Below, piece after piece: positions 7,963 through 15,924 of a stretch of DNA of 34,275 nucleotides. Made by a program: the position numbers and the translations under genes. Below the pieces are notes generated by a model. That model saw nothing but the letters and a program-made list of their open reading frames with translations. It made no database searches and was not told the DNA's origin. Each line of letters opens with the position of its first letter. Positions within the stretch are counted from its first letter, which is position 1. Source of the stretch: Streptococcus sp. 263_SSPC (GTDB lineage: Bacteria > Bacillota > Bacilli > Lactobacillales > Aerococcaceae); the NCBI RefSeq assembly GCF_001071995.1, contig NZ_JVNU01000036.1, positions 1 to 34,275 of the forward strand, given 5' to 3'.

Positions 7963-7997
7963 AACACCTGTAGTACTTTGAAACTGCTACAGGTGTT
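7963..7997 (-). terminator. Hairpin in the 7813-8065 gap
   Basis: aacacctgtag (7963-7973) pairs perfectly with ctacaggtgtt (7987-7997). On the minus strand it is followed by TTTTGATG. It lies downstream of the broken TfoX-like gene and probably terminates it. I see nothing else in this 250-bp gap. Confidence 0.6.
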
Positions 7998-8065
7998 ATC
8001 GTTACTTTATAGATTCACAGGACTGACTGCTAATCGTCCAAAACAGAAAGGTTCTCTTCCACGCA

Positions 8066-8385
8066 TCATTTCTTTTTCTTGGGTTTGGGAGCCGCCAGTT
8101 CATCATAGATAGCCTTAAACAAATCCGTTAAGTACTCCTTATCTTCTACATTTTCCATCAGTAGCATTTCTTTTTTCCCTTCATATGTGCGTTCCAATGA
8201 AGCGTCAGGCATCATTCTCTGGCAGTTGTGTCATTTTTGATTAGGAATCGATCATCATAAATGCCGCCGACAACCTTTTCTCGGTAATACAAAATATATT
8301 CCCCCATCATTGCTCTATAGCGGATATCCTCTAATCTCGATATTTGTTCTGAAATATAGGCTAAGTATTCCTTGCTAGAAGCCAT
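8066..8385 (-). pseudogene. TfoX-like domain protein, broken by a frameshift
   Basis: The first half (MASSKEYLAYISEQISRLED ... GGIYDDRFLIK) and the second half (MMPDASLERTYEGKKEMLL ... DELAAPKPKKKK) lie in different frames. Together they match the intact 104-residue paralogue at 20509-20823 from end to end. The N-terminal frame stops at about 8214. The C-terminal frame needs one extra base near 8215-8230, consistent with a single-base deletion. The start ATG at 8385 follows GAGGAAGAAAGG. In TfoX proteins this N-terminal domain is of unknown biochemical role. A sequencing error is the main alternative to a true pseudogene. Confidence 0.75.
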
Positions 8386-8441
8386 CCTTTCTTCCTCCAT
8401 CGCTACTTCCAAATTCTATGTTCAAGACGAATAACTTATTT

Positions 8442-9335
8442 TTACTTCATCTCTACCCATTTATCGTTATCCATAATAAACGGCTTCGCTAGGCCTTCTC
8501 CGGTATAGTCTTGATATTTCGTTTCAAGATACTTGTAGACATCTTCTTTCGTCTTGAACTTAATCGCTTGGTATGGCTCCTCGAAGGTGAGTTTTTCGAC
8601 AAAGAGGAACCCGTCCCCCGTTGGCACTAAGACTCCCACATGGCCGATAAAGAGCGATTCACCGTCCAAATTATCGTGAATCACGACTGAGAGCATACGC
8701 GCATTCTCGTCAAAAGTAAATTGCGATAGGAACTGTTCCATCTTCTTCGCATGCGTCTTCACGTCTGTGGTTGCTTCCGTTTCCACACGCGAGAACAAAC
8801 GATTCAAGTCTTCTTTTTCATCCGCACTAAAGAGATGTCCCTTGTCAATCGCATCATTATCGATAAATAAGAGCTCGCTATCCGCCGCAATCTTCGGAAT
8901 CGTAATGTTATTCTTCAACAACGCATACGTATTGATGCGGCAGTTCGTTCCAACAAAATCGCCGTGTTTTGCAGTCCAAAGCGAACTGATTTTCTCAACG
9001 TCATACTCCGTTTTTGTAAATGACGCAAAATTCCCTTGCAAGCCTGTCTCGCCGACAATCGCATTGTAGTCATTCACGAACTCTAAGAACTTCTCCACAC
9101 TTTCTTTATCTAAATATGCAGACAACAACGCCTTCACTTCTTCAACACTTGAAGGATTGCTGATGTTGGTATAGGTCGCAACCCATTGCGGTGCTTCCTG
9201 AGTCTGTGCGGCCACGGTTGTTGTCTCTGGAGCAGCCTGGGTTGTCGTTTCTTTTTGCGTTTTGGCGCATCCTGCTAAGCCAATCAGCACGGCTGCACAA
9301 AGTCCTAATTTTACTGTTTTCGAAATACTCTTCAT
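8442..9335 (-). CDS. DUF4300-type lipoprotein
   Basis: 297-residue lipoprotein: signal peptide MKSISKTVKLG..., lipobox LAGC, a Thr/Glu/Ala-rich linker (KETTTQAAPETTTVAAQ), then a domain of about 250 residues. That domain contains KHGDFVGTNCRINTYALL, LLFIDNDAIDKGHLF, SVVIHDNLDGE and FVEKLTFEEPYQAIKF, which I recall as typical of the DUF4300 family of streptococci and relatives. Function unknown. The frame is open upstream, but the start at 9335 is chosen because GGGAG sits 6 nt before it and the signal peptide begins there. Confidence 0.8.
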   Translation of the reverse strand: MKSISKTVKLGLCAAVLIGLAGCAKTQKETTTQAAPETTTVAAQTQEAPQWVATYTNISNPSSVEEVKALLSAYLDKESVEKFLEFVNDYNAIVGETGLQGNFASFTKTEYDVEKISSLWTAKHGDFVGTNCRINTYALLKNNITIPKIAADSELLFIDNDAIDKGHLFSADEKEDLNRLFSRVETEATTDVKTHAKKMEQFLSQFTFDENARMLSVVIHDNLDGESLFIGHVGVLVPTGDGFLFVEKLTFEEPYQAIKFKTKEDVYKYLETKYQDYTGEGLAKPFIMDNDKWVEMK

Positions 9336-9391
9336 TCTTTTCTCCCTTTCACTGTCGTTTTCTACGATTACCCAGCGATTCATCCTCAACT

Positions 9392-9661
9392 TTAACTTCT
9401 CCACGGCATTTGTGGATTTTCCCTCCAAGCCTCGTTTCCTAGAGGTAAGTCTTTGATTTCCCCGATAGATGGATCGAGCTCGTAGGCTTGTTTCAAGGTC
9501 ACTAACATCAAGTCCTCAATGGTATGCTCCTCATTGCATAGAAACTGCCACATGCCATCGTCCTCGTCGTGACTTACATATAGAATTCGCTTCTCTCCTC
9601 TTGCAATATGCTTGCACAGTATCGTTGCCGTATTTGGAACCTCACAAAATGGAAAACTCAT
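9392..9661 (-). CDS. Small cytosolic protein of an uncharacterised family (DUF2185-like)
   Basis: 89 residues. The pattern CKHIARGEKRILYVSHDEDD, DGMWQFLCNEEH, DPSIGEIKDLPLGNEAWRE resembles a widespread small family that I associate with DUF2185 and contact-inhibition immunity proteins; the assignment is tentative. GAGGAGG 6 nt upstream fixes the start at 9661, and an in-frame ATG five codons earlier overlaps the RBS. It lies 56 bp upstream of the DUF4300 lipoprotein on the same strand and may be cotranscribed. Confidence 0.7.
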   Translation of the reverse strand: MSFPFCEVPNTATILCKHIARGEKRILYVSHDEDDGMWQFLCNEEHTIEDLMLVTLKQAYELDPSIGEIKDLPLGNEAWRENPQMPWRS

Positions 9662-9783
9662 AACCATCCTCCTCATTCTACTCGTATCGACGAACCGTTG
9701 AATGCGGTTCCATCCTTCACTTATAATCTATCCTATTCTCTAGAAAAATACAATAAAACCTTTGTGAATTTTAGGAAAAGGAT

Positions 9784-9815
9784 ACAAAAAAACGAGCACC
9801 CGAAGATGCCCGTTT
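9784..9815 (-). terminator. Terminator of mntH
   Basis: On the minus strand aaacgggca pairs with tgctcgttt (one G-U) around an 8-nt loop and runs into a T-tract. It sits directly after the mntH stop. Confidence 0.85.
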
Positions 9816-9819
9816 CGTT

Positions 9820-11154
9820 TTAGAATAAATCAAAAATTAACTTGAAGTTTAAAATCGTTAGGATAACGGCTACCGCGTATCCAAGGAAGGTATTCCATTT
9901 AGCGTTGGTAAATTCGCCCATGAGTGATTTCTTCGATGTGAAGTAAATCAATGGGAAGATAGAGAATGGTAACGCCACTGATAAGAATACTTGTGAGTAA
10001 ACCAAGAGTTGGTCCAATGTTTTTTCTTGCGAACCGAATACCATCGCTACGACAATCACCGGTAGTAAGGCGAATAAACGAGTCACAAGACGGATAATCC
10101 ATTGTGGTAATTTCATATGTAAGAAACCTTCCATCACGATTTGTCCTGTCAATGTTCCTGTAATTGTTGAGTTTTGTCCACTCGCTAAAAGCGCCACGGC
10201 AAAGAGTGTCGATAATGTCGAACTTGCGACCGCTCCAGCAATCTTCGAATCTTGCAATGCATTGTACATTTGCGAGAAGGCAGAGATTTCAGATGCGTGT
10301 CCGAAGAATAACGCTGCCCCTAAGATTAATAGGAGTGAGTTCACGACGAACGCTAAGCTCAACTGGATGTTTGAGTCCCATGTCATGAAACGAACAGCTT
10401 TACGAACATTATCTTGATTTGTGTAATCCACTTTTCTCGTTTGTGAGAGTGATGAATGCAAGTATAAGTTATGCGGCATTACGGTTGCCCCGATAATCCC
10501 TAGTGACAATGTTAAAATGCTATCGTGTCCAGGAGTTGTTGGTTCGAATAACTGCGCCGTTGGTAGGAATCCTGTGAAAATTCCTGAAATACTTGGTTCT
10601 GCTAACGCTACTAAATACACGAAAATTAAAAGGATTGTTAAAATCAACGTTGATATAATTGCTTCGATTTTCTTAAATCCAAGCTTCATAATTCCAAGAA
10701 GCAAGAATACGTCCAGAACCGTAATAAAGATGGCCACCATAATTGGAATTCCAAACAAGAGGTTCAAGGCAATGGCTGATCCAAGTACTTCCGCTAAGTC
10801 TGTCGCCATCAGTGCTAATTCGACGATCACCCATAAAATGTGACGAAGCCATTTTGGTGCGTGATGCGCTGTGGCTTGCGCTAAGTCCATACGCGTTACA
10901 ATCCCAAGTTTTCCTGCCATTTGTTGCAACTGCATTGCGATTAATGACGAAATAAGGATTACGAAGAGCAATGTATATTTGTACGAAGCCCCTCCGACCA
11001 CGCTAGTAATCCAGTTACCTGGGTCCATGTACCCTACTGCTACGAGCGCTCCGGGTCCTAAGAAGGCTTTTAAGTTCTGCCAGAAATTATTATTCTTTGG
11101 CGTCTCAATCGATTGGTTTACTTCTGAAAGTGATACTTTTTTATGAGTAGACAT
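9820..11154 (-). CDS. mntH: Nramp-family Mn2+ (Fe2+) transporter MntH
   Basis: 444-residue, about 11-helix inner-membrane symporter that imports Mn2+ (and Fe2+) with protons. The Nramp metal-site motifs are present: DPGNW in helix 1 and MPHNLYLHS in helix 6. The LKAFLGPGALVAVGYMDPGN entry is canonical. The frame is open 38 codons upstream, but GAGGAG before ATG 11154 and the family N-terminus (MSTHKK) fix the start. A Fur-like dyad lies between promoter and RBS, consistent with metal repression. It is monocistronic, with its own terminator. Confidence 0.95.
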   Translation of the reverse strand: MSTHKKVSLSEVNQSIETPKNNNFWQNLKAFLGPGALVAVGYMDPGNWITSVVGGASYKYTLLFVILISSLIAMQLQQMAGKLGIVTRMDLAQATAHHAPKWLRHILWVIVELALMATDLAEVLGSAIALNLLFGIPIMVAIFITVLDVFLLLGIMKLGFKKIEAIISTLILTILLIFVYLVALAEPSISGIFTGFLPTAQLFEPTTPGHDSILTLSLGIIGATVMPHNLYLHSSLSQTRKVDYTNQDNVRKAVRFMTWDSNIQLSLAFVVNSLLLILGAALFFGHASEISAFSQMYNALQDSKIAGAVASSTLSTLFAVALLASGQNSTITGTLTGQIVMEGFLHMKLPQWIIRLVTRLFALLPVIVVAMVFGSQEKTLDQLLVYSQVFLSVALPFSIFPLIYFTSKKSLMGEFTNAKWNTFLGYAVAVILTILNFKLIFDLF

Positions 11155-11176
11155 TATTTTCTCCTCTTTCTGTTGT

Positions 11177-11191
11177 AAATGATTTTCATTT
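11177..11191 (-). promoter_or_regulatory. Fur/MntR-like dyad in the mntH leader
   Basis: AAATGA-N3-TCATTT is a perfect dyad 23 bp upstream of the mntH start. The overlapping GAAAATCATTTAC matches 10 of 13 positions of the classical GATAATCATTATC unit. A role in metal-dependent repression is inferred from position and gene function. Confidence 0.4.
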
Positions 11192-11225
11192 TTTGTAAAT
11201 TCTCTGAAAACAATTCGTGTCCAAT

Positions 11226-11298
11226 AAAAAGCAGTACCTATTATAGCACTCATGCACTCATCGTGCAATGTGAGATGTTACTATAGGTACTGCTTTTT
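11226..11298 (-). terminator. Long palindrome between the MerR operon and mntH
   Basis: aaaaagcagtaccta (11226-11240) is perfectly complementary to taggtactgcttttt (11284-11298). The 43-nt loop holds a second hairpin (tgcac/gtgca with flanking ctca/tgag). On the minus strand it follows the stop of the small membrane protein gene and ends in TTTTTATT, so it can terminate the upstream operon just before mntH. The nested loop is unusually elaborate for a plain terminator. Confidence 0.6.
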
Positions 11299-11302
11299 CA
11301 AA

Positions 11303-11710
11303 TTATTTTAGGGAAACCTTAATCGGATACCGCTTCACGGCTTGAGGTAACTCTTCCAGCAGCGCATCATTAGTTTTGCTTTTTCCCATGAAGAACATGG
11401 TCGTGGTTCCATCCTTTTGTTCAATGATGACGAAATAACGAGCACCTCCACCTTTTCGACCGCGCATGAAATCAAACGAAATCCGGCGAATAGATGATAG
11501 AGGAATACGACGCTTTTTGAAACAGAACGCCACGTGAATGTAAAATATTCCTTTTGCGATATGAAAAGCTGCCATGAACGGACCTCCGCTTTGTTTTGCG
11601 GCTGTCCATCGGCGAACGAAAATGACAAGCACACATGTCGCAATAAACACTGAACTCACTAGGAATACCAGCGGAATCCCAAATCTCGCTCCACTTTCTA
11701 TTGTTGCCAT
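11303..11710 (-). CDS. Small membrane-anchored protein, PH-like domain
   Basis: 135 residues: one N-terminal transmembrane helix (about 12-32), a second weakly hydrophobic stretch near 50-62, then a cytosolic beta-rich segment (RRIPLSSIRRISFDF, ARYFVIIEQKDGTTTMFF, ending in VKRYPIKVSL) that reads like a bacterial PH-domain protein. RBS AAAGGAGG is strong. It is third in the MerR-YhfC operon (29 bp gap). Specific function unknown. Confidence 0.75.
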   Translation of the reverse strand: MATIESGARFGIPLVFLVSSVFIATCVLVIFVRRWTAAKQSGGPFMAAFHIAKGIFYIHVAFCFKKRRIPLSSIRRISFDFMRGRKGGGARYFVIIEQKDGTTTMFFMGKSKTNDALLEELPQAVKRYPIKVSLK

Positions 11711-11739
11711 TGTCGTTCCTCCTTTGCATCAACGATTCG

Positions 11740-12558
11740 TTATGCCAATTTGTTTTTATATATTTTTGTCGCAATCCATACAATGACGATTGCCATAACT
11801 AAAATTCCAGTCTCAGCAATCCCAGCTCCCACGACATTTCGTTGATAGAGCGCTGCAAAGCCATCCGCCATCATATGTAGTAAAACGGCCCCGCATAAAT
11901 ATTTTTTATTCTCTGCAATGACACTGTAGTAAACAATGATGGTACAGCCAATATGAATCCCCATTGAACTGATTCTTTCGAGAACCGTCATCACAGCTGT
12001 TTCAACATTAAACTGTGCCGCCGCTTGAAAACTTTGCATGGCGAAGGCTGCATTCTTCTCAGTAACATGTAATGCAGTTAGCGTAGAATCGACACGTCCA
12101 TTCTGAATCGATGTCGCAATCACTAAGTAAAGTAGAATTGATGGAAGGACAACTGTTAGAACTTCGATAGCTCCATGCCCAATTCCATACAAAACTGCAT
12201 TTTCACGCGTACGATGCTTTTTCATAATGTGTTTTAACACGATATAGCGACCACATTCCTCAAAAATCCCTGCCATCGCCATTCCATATAACACGAATGC
12301 TACAGTATTTCCATTTAGAAACTGAGAAATCGGATTCTCTGCTAGTAAAAAGAAATAATGGAAGCCTGCTTCAAGAATACGGGCAGAAACAATAAATCCT
12401 AGTGCCCCAGCAACGAAATAACTGATTTTCACTTGACCTTTATGACTTCGCATCCAATAAACAATAGGTAAAATTCCTATCAAAAGAAGCAAAATAATCG
12501 TCACGATTAATGATGGAATCGCGGTTGGTCCAAGAACGATTTGATTAAATCCACTCAT
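11740..12558 (-). CDS. YhfC-family intramembrane glutamic-type protease
   Basis: 272 residues with about seven transmembrane helices. The family motifs are FEECGRYIVLK (paired Glu), GIGHGAIEV, and LLHMMADGF near the C-terminus, which form the presumed metal or glutamic active site inside the membrane, as in the YhfC/CPBP/PrsW group. It is not proven that YhfC is a protease. Its ATG overlaps the MerR stop as ATGA, so it is translationally coupled to the regulator. Confidence 0.8.
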   Translation of the reverse strand: MSGFNQIVLGPTAIPSLIVTIILLLLIGILPIVYWMRSHKGQVKISYFVAGALGFIVSARILEAGFHYFFLLAENPISQFLNGNTVAFVLYGMAMAGIFEECGRYIVLKHIMKKHRTRENAVLYGIGHGAIEVLTVVLPSILLYLVIATSIQNGRVDSTLTALHVTEKNAAFAMQSFQAAAQFNVETAVMTVLERISSMGIHIGCTIIVYYSVIAENKKYLCGAVLLHMMADGFAALYQRNVVGAGIAETGILVMAIVIVWIATKIYKNKLA

Positions 12559-13280
12559 GCTTGATCACCGTCCCAAATTTCAATACAGAATCCTTTATGG
12601 CCACACTCTGGGCAAGTTAAATTCCGAGTTGTTGGCGTATGCTTTGCAAAGAAAGCCTCTTTCTTTCCTGGTTTAAATTCTTGATGGCACTCAGGGCAAA
12701 TATATTTAACGTGTTTGTAATAATAGTTGCATACCCAAATAAGCCAACCCGTTGCCAAAAGAGCCCATAGCGCAAATCCCCACCACATTCCTTTGAAAAT
12801 CCAGAATGCAATCGACACCCACTGAAGCGCTCCAACCACCAATCCTGTTGAAAGTATAATCCGGTAAAGTTTTTTGAGTTGTTTCTTACCTTTCATCACT
12901 ACTGCTATGTCCGCAATGGATTCAAGTGAGAAGGATTCTTTGTTTTGGACTGTCGACTGTAATTCACGTAATTTTTCCAATTGCTCTTGTTTCTCTTGAA
13001 TTTCTTCCATCAACAGACCTTCCTGTTGTTCTATTAAAATCGAAATGACTTTTTCAGGATGTTCTTCTTCTAATAATTGAGAAATGGCATCGATAGGTAC
13101 ATTCACTTCTCGAAGAAAACAAATCACTTTTAGACGTTGAAGATCACTTTCAGAATATAATCTTCTTCCCCCTTCAGAAAGTTCTGTCGGAATCAAGATA
13201 CCTCTTTTGTCATAATACTGAACGGTTCGAACAGTCACGTTGCAAAGTTTCGCAAGCTCCCCTGTCGTATATTTTGACAT
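12555..13280 (-). CDS. MerR-type regulator with transmembrane helices and a zinc ribbon
   Basis: 241 residues. Residues 1-70 are a MerR winged-helix domain (YTTGELAKLCNVTVRTVQYYDKRG), 80-115 a dimerising coiled coil, about 141-165 and 167-190 two transmembrane helices, and 195-226 a CPEC ... CPEC zinc ribbon. Instead of a small effector pocket the protein is membrane-tethered, so it probably senses a membrane or metal signal. ATG 13280 is chosen as start; a GTG three codons earlier overlaps the AAGGAGGTG ribosome site. It is first in an operon with YhfC and the PH-like protein. Confidence 0.88.
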   Translation of the reverse strand: MSKYTTGELAKLCNVTVRTVQYYDKRGILIPTELSEGGRRLYSESDLQRLKVICFLREVNVPIDAISQLLEEEHPEKVISILIEQQEGLLMEEIQEKQEQLEKLRELQSTVQNKESFSLESIADIAVVMKGKKQLKKLYRIILSTGLVVGALQWVSIAFWIFKGMWWGFALWALLATGWLIWVCNYYYKHVKYICPECHQEFKPGKKEAFFAKHTPTTRNLTCPECGHKGFCIEIWDGDQA

Positions 13281-13304
13281 AGCTTTCACCTCCTTATTGC
13301 CTGC

Positions 13305-13335
13305 ATATTACTACATTACGTAGCGTTACAAGCAA
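13305..13335 (-). promoter_or_regulatory. MerR-type promoter of the regulator-YhfC operon
   Basis: On the minus strand TTGCTT (13330-13335) and TAATAT (13305-13310) are 19 bp apart, the over-long spacing that MerR proteins correct by DNA twisting. The spacer holds dyads gtaacgctac and ctac-N5-gtag. This supports autoregulation. Confidence 0.7.
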
Positions 13336-13496
13336 TACCTGACGCTAGGGGATTTTTCATTTTTCTATTAAATACTATATTAAATGCTAATTTTATCTTT
13401 TTCCACCTCTTTTAAGTAAGTTTTAAGTTCATGGTGCAAATTATAGTTAACCAAACGGAAAGGAGAAGCTCCCCAACCAGGCGAGCGGTGACAAAC

Positions 13497-14537
13497 ATGA
13501 AAACAATCGTCATTATTCCAGCATATGAACCAGAGGAAAAATTAATTCCTTTAACACAACAACTAATCGCCAAAGACTTAGAAGTAGTCGTTGTCGATGA
13601 CGGCAGTGGGGAGAAATATCTTCCTATCTTCAACCAACTCACAGGAGCGACCGTTTTAACGCATCCTGAAAACAAAGGAAAAGGCGAAGGCCTAAAAACA
13701 GCTTATCGCTACATTAAAGAAACATACGAAAATGAGGAAGTGGCTATCGTCACGGCAGACTCAGACGGGCAACACAGTCCAGAAGACATCGTGCGTATCG
13801 CCACTAGGGCATCTCTTGAAAAAGACAGCCTCGTACTCGGCGTTCGAAACTTCGACGGAACCCACGTCCCACTCAGGAGCCGTGTCGGAAATAAAATCAC
13901 CTTAAAAATTTTCGAACTCACAAGCGGCACGAAAATTAGTGATACACAAACCGGTCTTCGTGGATTCTCAAGTACGCATTTAGAGAAAATGCTTGAAATC
14001 TCAGGATCACGTTTCGAATACGAAATGAACGTGTTGATGGTTTGGGCAAAAGAAAAACGCCCATTCTGCGAGCTAGAAATTCAAACGATTTACGAGAACA
14101 AAAATGAGGGCTCACACTTTAATCCTCTTCGCGATTCATTCAGAATCTACAAAGAGATTTTCCAGTTCGCCCTATCGTCAATCCTCTCGTTTTTTCTAGA
14201 CTACACCCTCTACGTCTTCCAGATTTTTATCGGCGTACCACTCGTGACGGCTAACGTGGTCGCAAGGGTGATTAGCGCAGGATTCAACTTCTTCGTGAAT
14301 AAGAAGTTCGTCTTGGCCAGCGACAAACCGTTTCTAAAAGAACTCGGCGGCTATATTTTACTCGCCAGCTTCTCATTAACGCTGAACACATTGATTTTAA
14401 TGGGCCTCAGCTACGGATTCGGCATCGGACCACTCGTTGGTAAAATCATCACCGAAATCGGGATGTTCTTCTTTAACTGGTTTGTACAGAAGAAAGTCAT
14501 TTTCGGACAAGAGAAAGGTGTGCATTATGTCAAATAA
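13497..14537 (+). CDS. Glycosyltransferase family 2 fused to a GtrA-type membrane domain
   Basis: 346 residues. The N-terminal ~220 are a GT2 domain of the dolichyl-phosphate-mannose-synthase type (VVVVDDGSG, TADSDGQH, TQTGLRGFS), expected to load a sugar onto a lipid phosphate. The C-terminal ~125 residues are a GtrA-like four-helix membrane domain (FVNKKFVLAS; the final FNWFVQKKVIF is typical), which may help move the lipid-linked sugar across the membrane. The start at 13497 is set by the protein (MKTIVIIPAY); the RBS (gagcggtg) is weak. It overlaps the next gene by 11 bp. Confidence 0.88.
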   Translation: MKTIVIIPAYEPEEKLIPLTQQLIAKDLEVVVVDDGSGEKYLPIFNQLTGATVLTHPENKGKGEGLKTAYRYIKETYENEEVAIVTADSDGQHSPEDIVRIATRASLEKDSLVLGVRNFDGTHVPLRSRVGNKITLKIFELTSGTKISDTQTGLRGFSSTHLEKMLEISGSRFEYEMNVLMVWAKEKRPFCELEIQTIYENKNEGSHFNPLRDSFRIYKEIFQFALSSILSFFLDYTLYVFQIFIGVPLVTANVVARVISAGFNFFVNKKFVLASDKPFLKELGGYILLASFSLTLNTLILMGLSYGFGIGPLVGKIITEIGMFFFNWFVQKKVIFGQEKGVHYVK

Positions 14538-15498
14538 CAAAAAAGGAAAATCACTTAGAAAAATCTTAACGACCGCTTATACGGTAGTCCTCATCGGGGC
14601 TTCGGGAATGGTTGTCGCCGATACGCTCTTCATCTCAAAGAGCCTGGCAAAGTTCAGTAACGACACAGCAGCGACAACGAATACGGCCACAGGAACTAGC
14701 GCAAGCGGTACGGGAACGTCGGGAAACTCAAGTAGCTCTAACAGCACTGGCACTTCTACAACGCCAACCGTGAGCACGGCGACGGCCTACGAGGACGATA
14801 CAAAATCCATCACGATTGAGACGTACGAGCGAAACAACACGCAAATCCACGTCGCAACAGTGAAAATCAAAGGCAACGCGTCGATTAAGACCGCCTTGGC
14901 CGACGAAACATACGGTCGAAACGTAACCGCGAAGACATCAACGACCGCTAAAAGCGTAAACGCAGTCCTTGCGATTAACGGAGACTACTACGGCGCTAGA
15001 GATGCTGGATACGTCGTTCGTAACGGACAACTGTTACGAAGTGAGAGTCAGAATGCTAGACAAGAAGATTTAGTCATCTACAAAGACGGAAGCTTCGGCA
15101 TCATCAAAGAAGGCGACATCACGGCCCAACAGTTAGTCGACAACGGCGCAATGCAAGTCTTGTCATTTGGCCCAGCGTTGATTGAAAACGGACAAATAGC
15201 CGTTGACAGTTCAGACGAAGTTGGGAAAGCCATGGCGAGCAATCCGCGTACAGCCATCGGAATCATCGACGATAGCACTTATGTATTCGTGGTGTCAGAC
15301 GGACGTACGAGCGAAAGTAAAGGATTATCGTTGAAACAATTAGCTGATTTTATGAAAGAATTGAACGTCACAACCGCTTATAACTTAGACGGTGGCGGAT
15401 CATCAACCATGTATTTTAACGGACAAATCATTAACAAACCGACAACATACGGTCGAAACATCGAAGAAAGAGAGGTGAGTGACATTGTCTATTTATAA
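14527..15498 (+). CDS. Membrane-anchored phosphodiester glycosidase-family protein
   Basis: 323 residues. An N-terminal signal-anchor (about 15-35) is followed by a Ser/Thr/Gly/Asn-rich linker to about 95 and an extracellular NAGPA-like (phosphodiester alpha-N-acetylglucosaminidase, DUF2233) domain: VLAINGDYYG, GPALIENGQ, NPRTAIGIIDD, and NLDGGGSSTMYFNGQ. Members act on or near sugar phosphodiesters of cell-surface glycans. It overlaps the GT2-GtrA gene upstream and the membrane gene downstream, so the three should act on one glycan; this is inference. Confidence 0.87.
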   Translation: MSNNKKGKSLRKILTTAYTVVLIGASGMVVADTLFISKSLAKFSNDTAATTNTATGTSASGTGTSGNSSSSNSTGTSTTPTVSTATAYEDDTKSITIETYERNNTQIHVATVKIKGNASIKTALADETYGRNVTAKTSTTAKSVNAVLAINGDYYGARDAGYVVRNGQLLRSESQNARQEDLVIYKDGSFGIIKEGDITAQQLVDNGAMQVLSFGPALIENGQIAVDSSDEVGKAMASNPRTAIGIIDDSTYVFVVSDGRTSESKGLSLKQLADFMKELNVTTAYNLDGGGSSTMYFNGQIINKPTTYGRNIEEREVSDIVYL

Positions 15499-15871
15499 AA
15501 AGAAAACAGGACTGACATTCTACACAGTCGCAACGGTGGTAACACTCGTCGTCGGAACGGTGTATGAATTCTTCAGCCACCAAGTCTACTCCCCATTCAT
15601 GTACTTGCTCTTTATGATTCCACTCGTGCTTGGAGTCATGCCAAATCTCGTAGCAAAAATGACCGGGAAAACCTTCCTGGAGTCAGAAGACGCACAAGCA
15701 GCCTACAAGATGGGTGTCCTCACCTTCATCTTCGGTAGCTTCCTCAAGGGAGTCTTCGACATCTACGGAACAAGCTCAGTTTACCCAACCCTCTACTTAC
15801 CAGTCGGTGCGGTACTATTAGTTGCAGCGCTAGGATTAGAGCTGTACTACAAGAAGGCAGTTGCTAAATAA
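15485..15871 (+). CDS. Four-helix membrane protein of the glycan operon
   Basis: About 128 residues with four hydrophobic helices (about 10-30, 38-56, 75-92, 102-122). TTG at 15485 is the better start because AGAGG lies 9 nt upstream; GTG at 15479 is too close to that site. The start overlaps the preceding gene, implying coupling. I do not recognise a named family; its place after a GtrA fusion and an NAGPA-like protein suggests a helper in the same envelope pathway. Confidence 0.75.
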   Translation: MSIYKKKTGLTFYTVATVVTLVVGTVYEFFSHQVYSPFMYLLFMIPLVLGVMPNLVAKMTGKTFLESEDAQAAYKMGVLTFIFGSFLKGVFDIYGTSSVYPTLYLPVGAVLLVAALGLELYYKKAVAK

Positions 15872-15877
15872 AAAAAG

Positions 15878-15903
15878 GCCGGAGCCCTTCGATGGGCTCC
15901 GGC
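15878..15903 (+). terminator. Terminator of the glycan operon
   Basis: gccggagccc pairs perfectly with gggctccggc around ttcgat. A 10-bp GC-rich stem directly after the stop. The T-tract on the plus strand is poor (ttagttagttt), while the minus strand ends in a run of T, so it also serves the convergent NUDIX gene. Confidence 0.8.
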
Positions 15904-15924
15904 TTAGTTAGTTTGGAAAATAAT

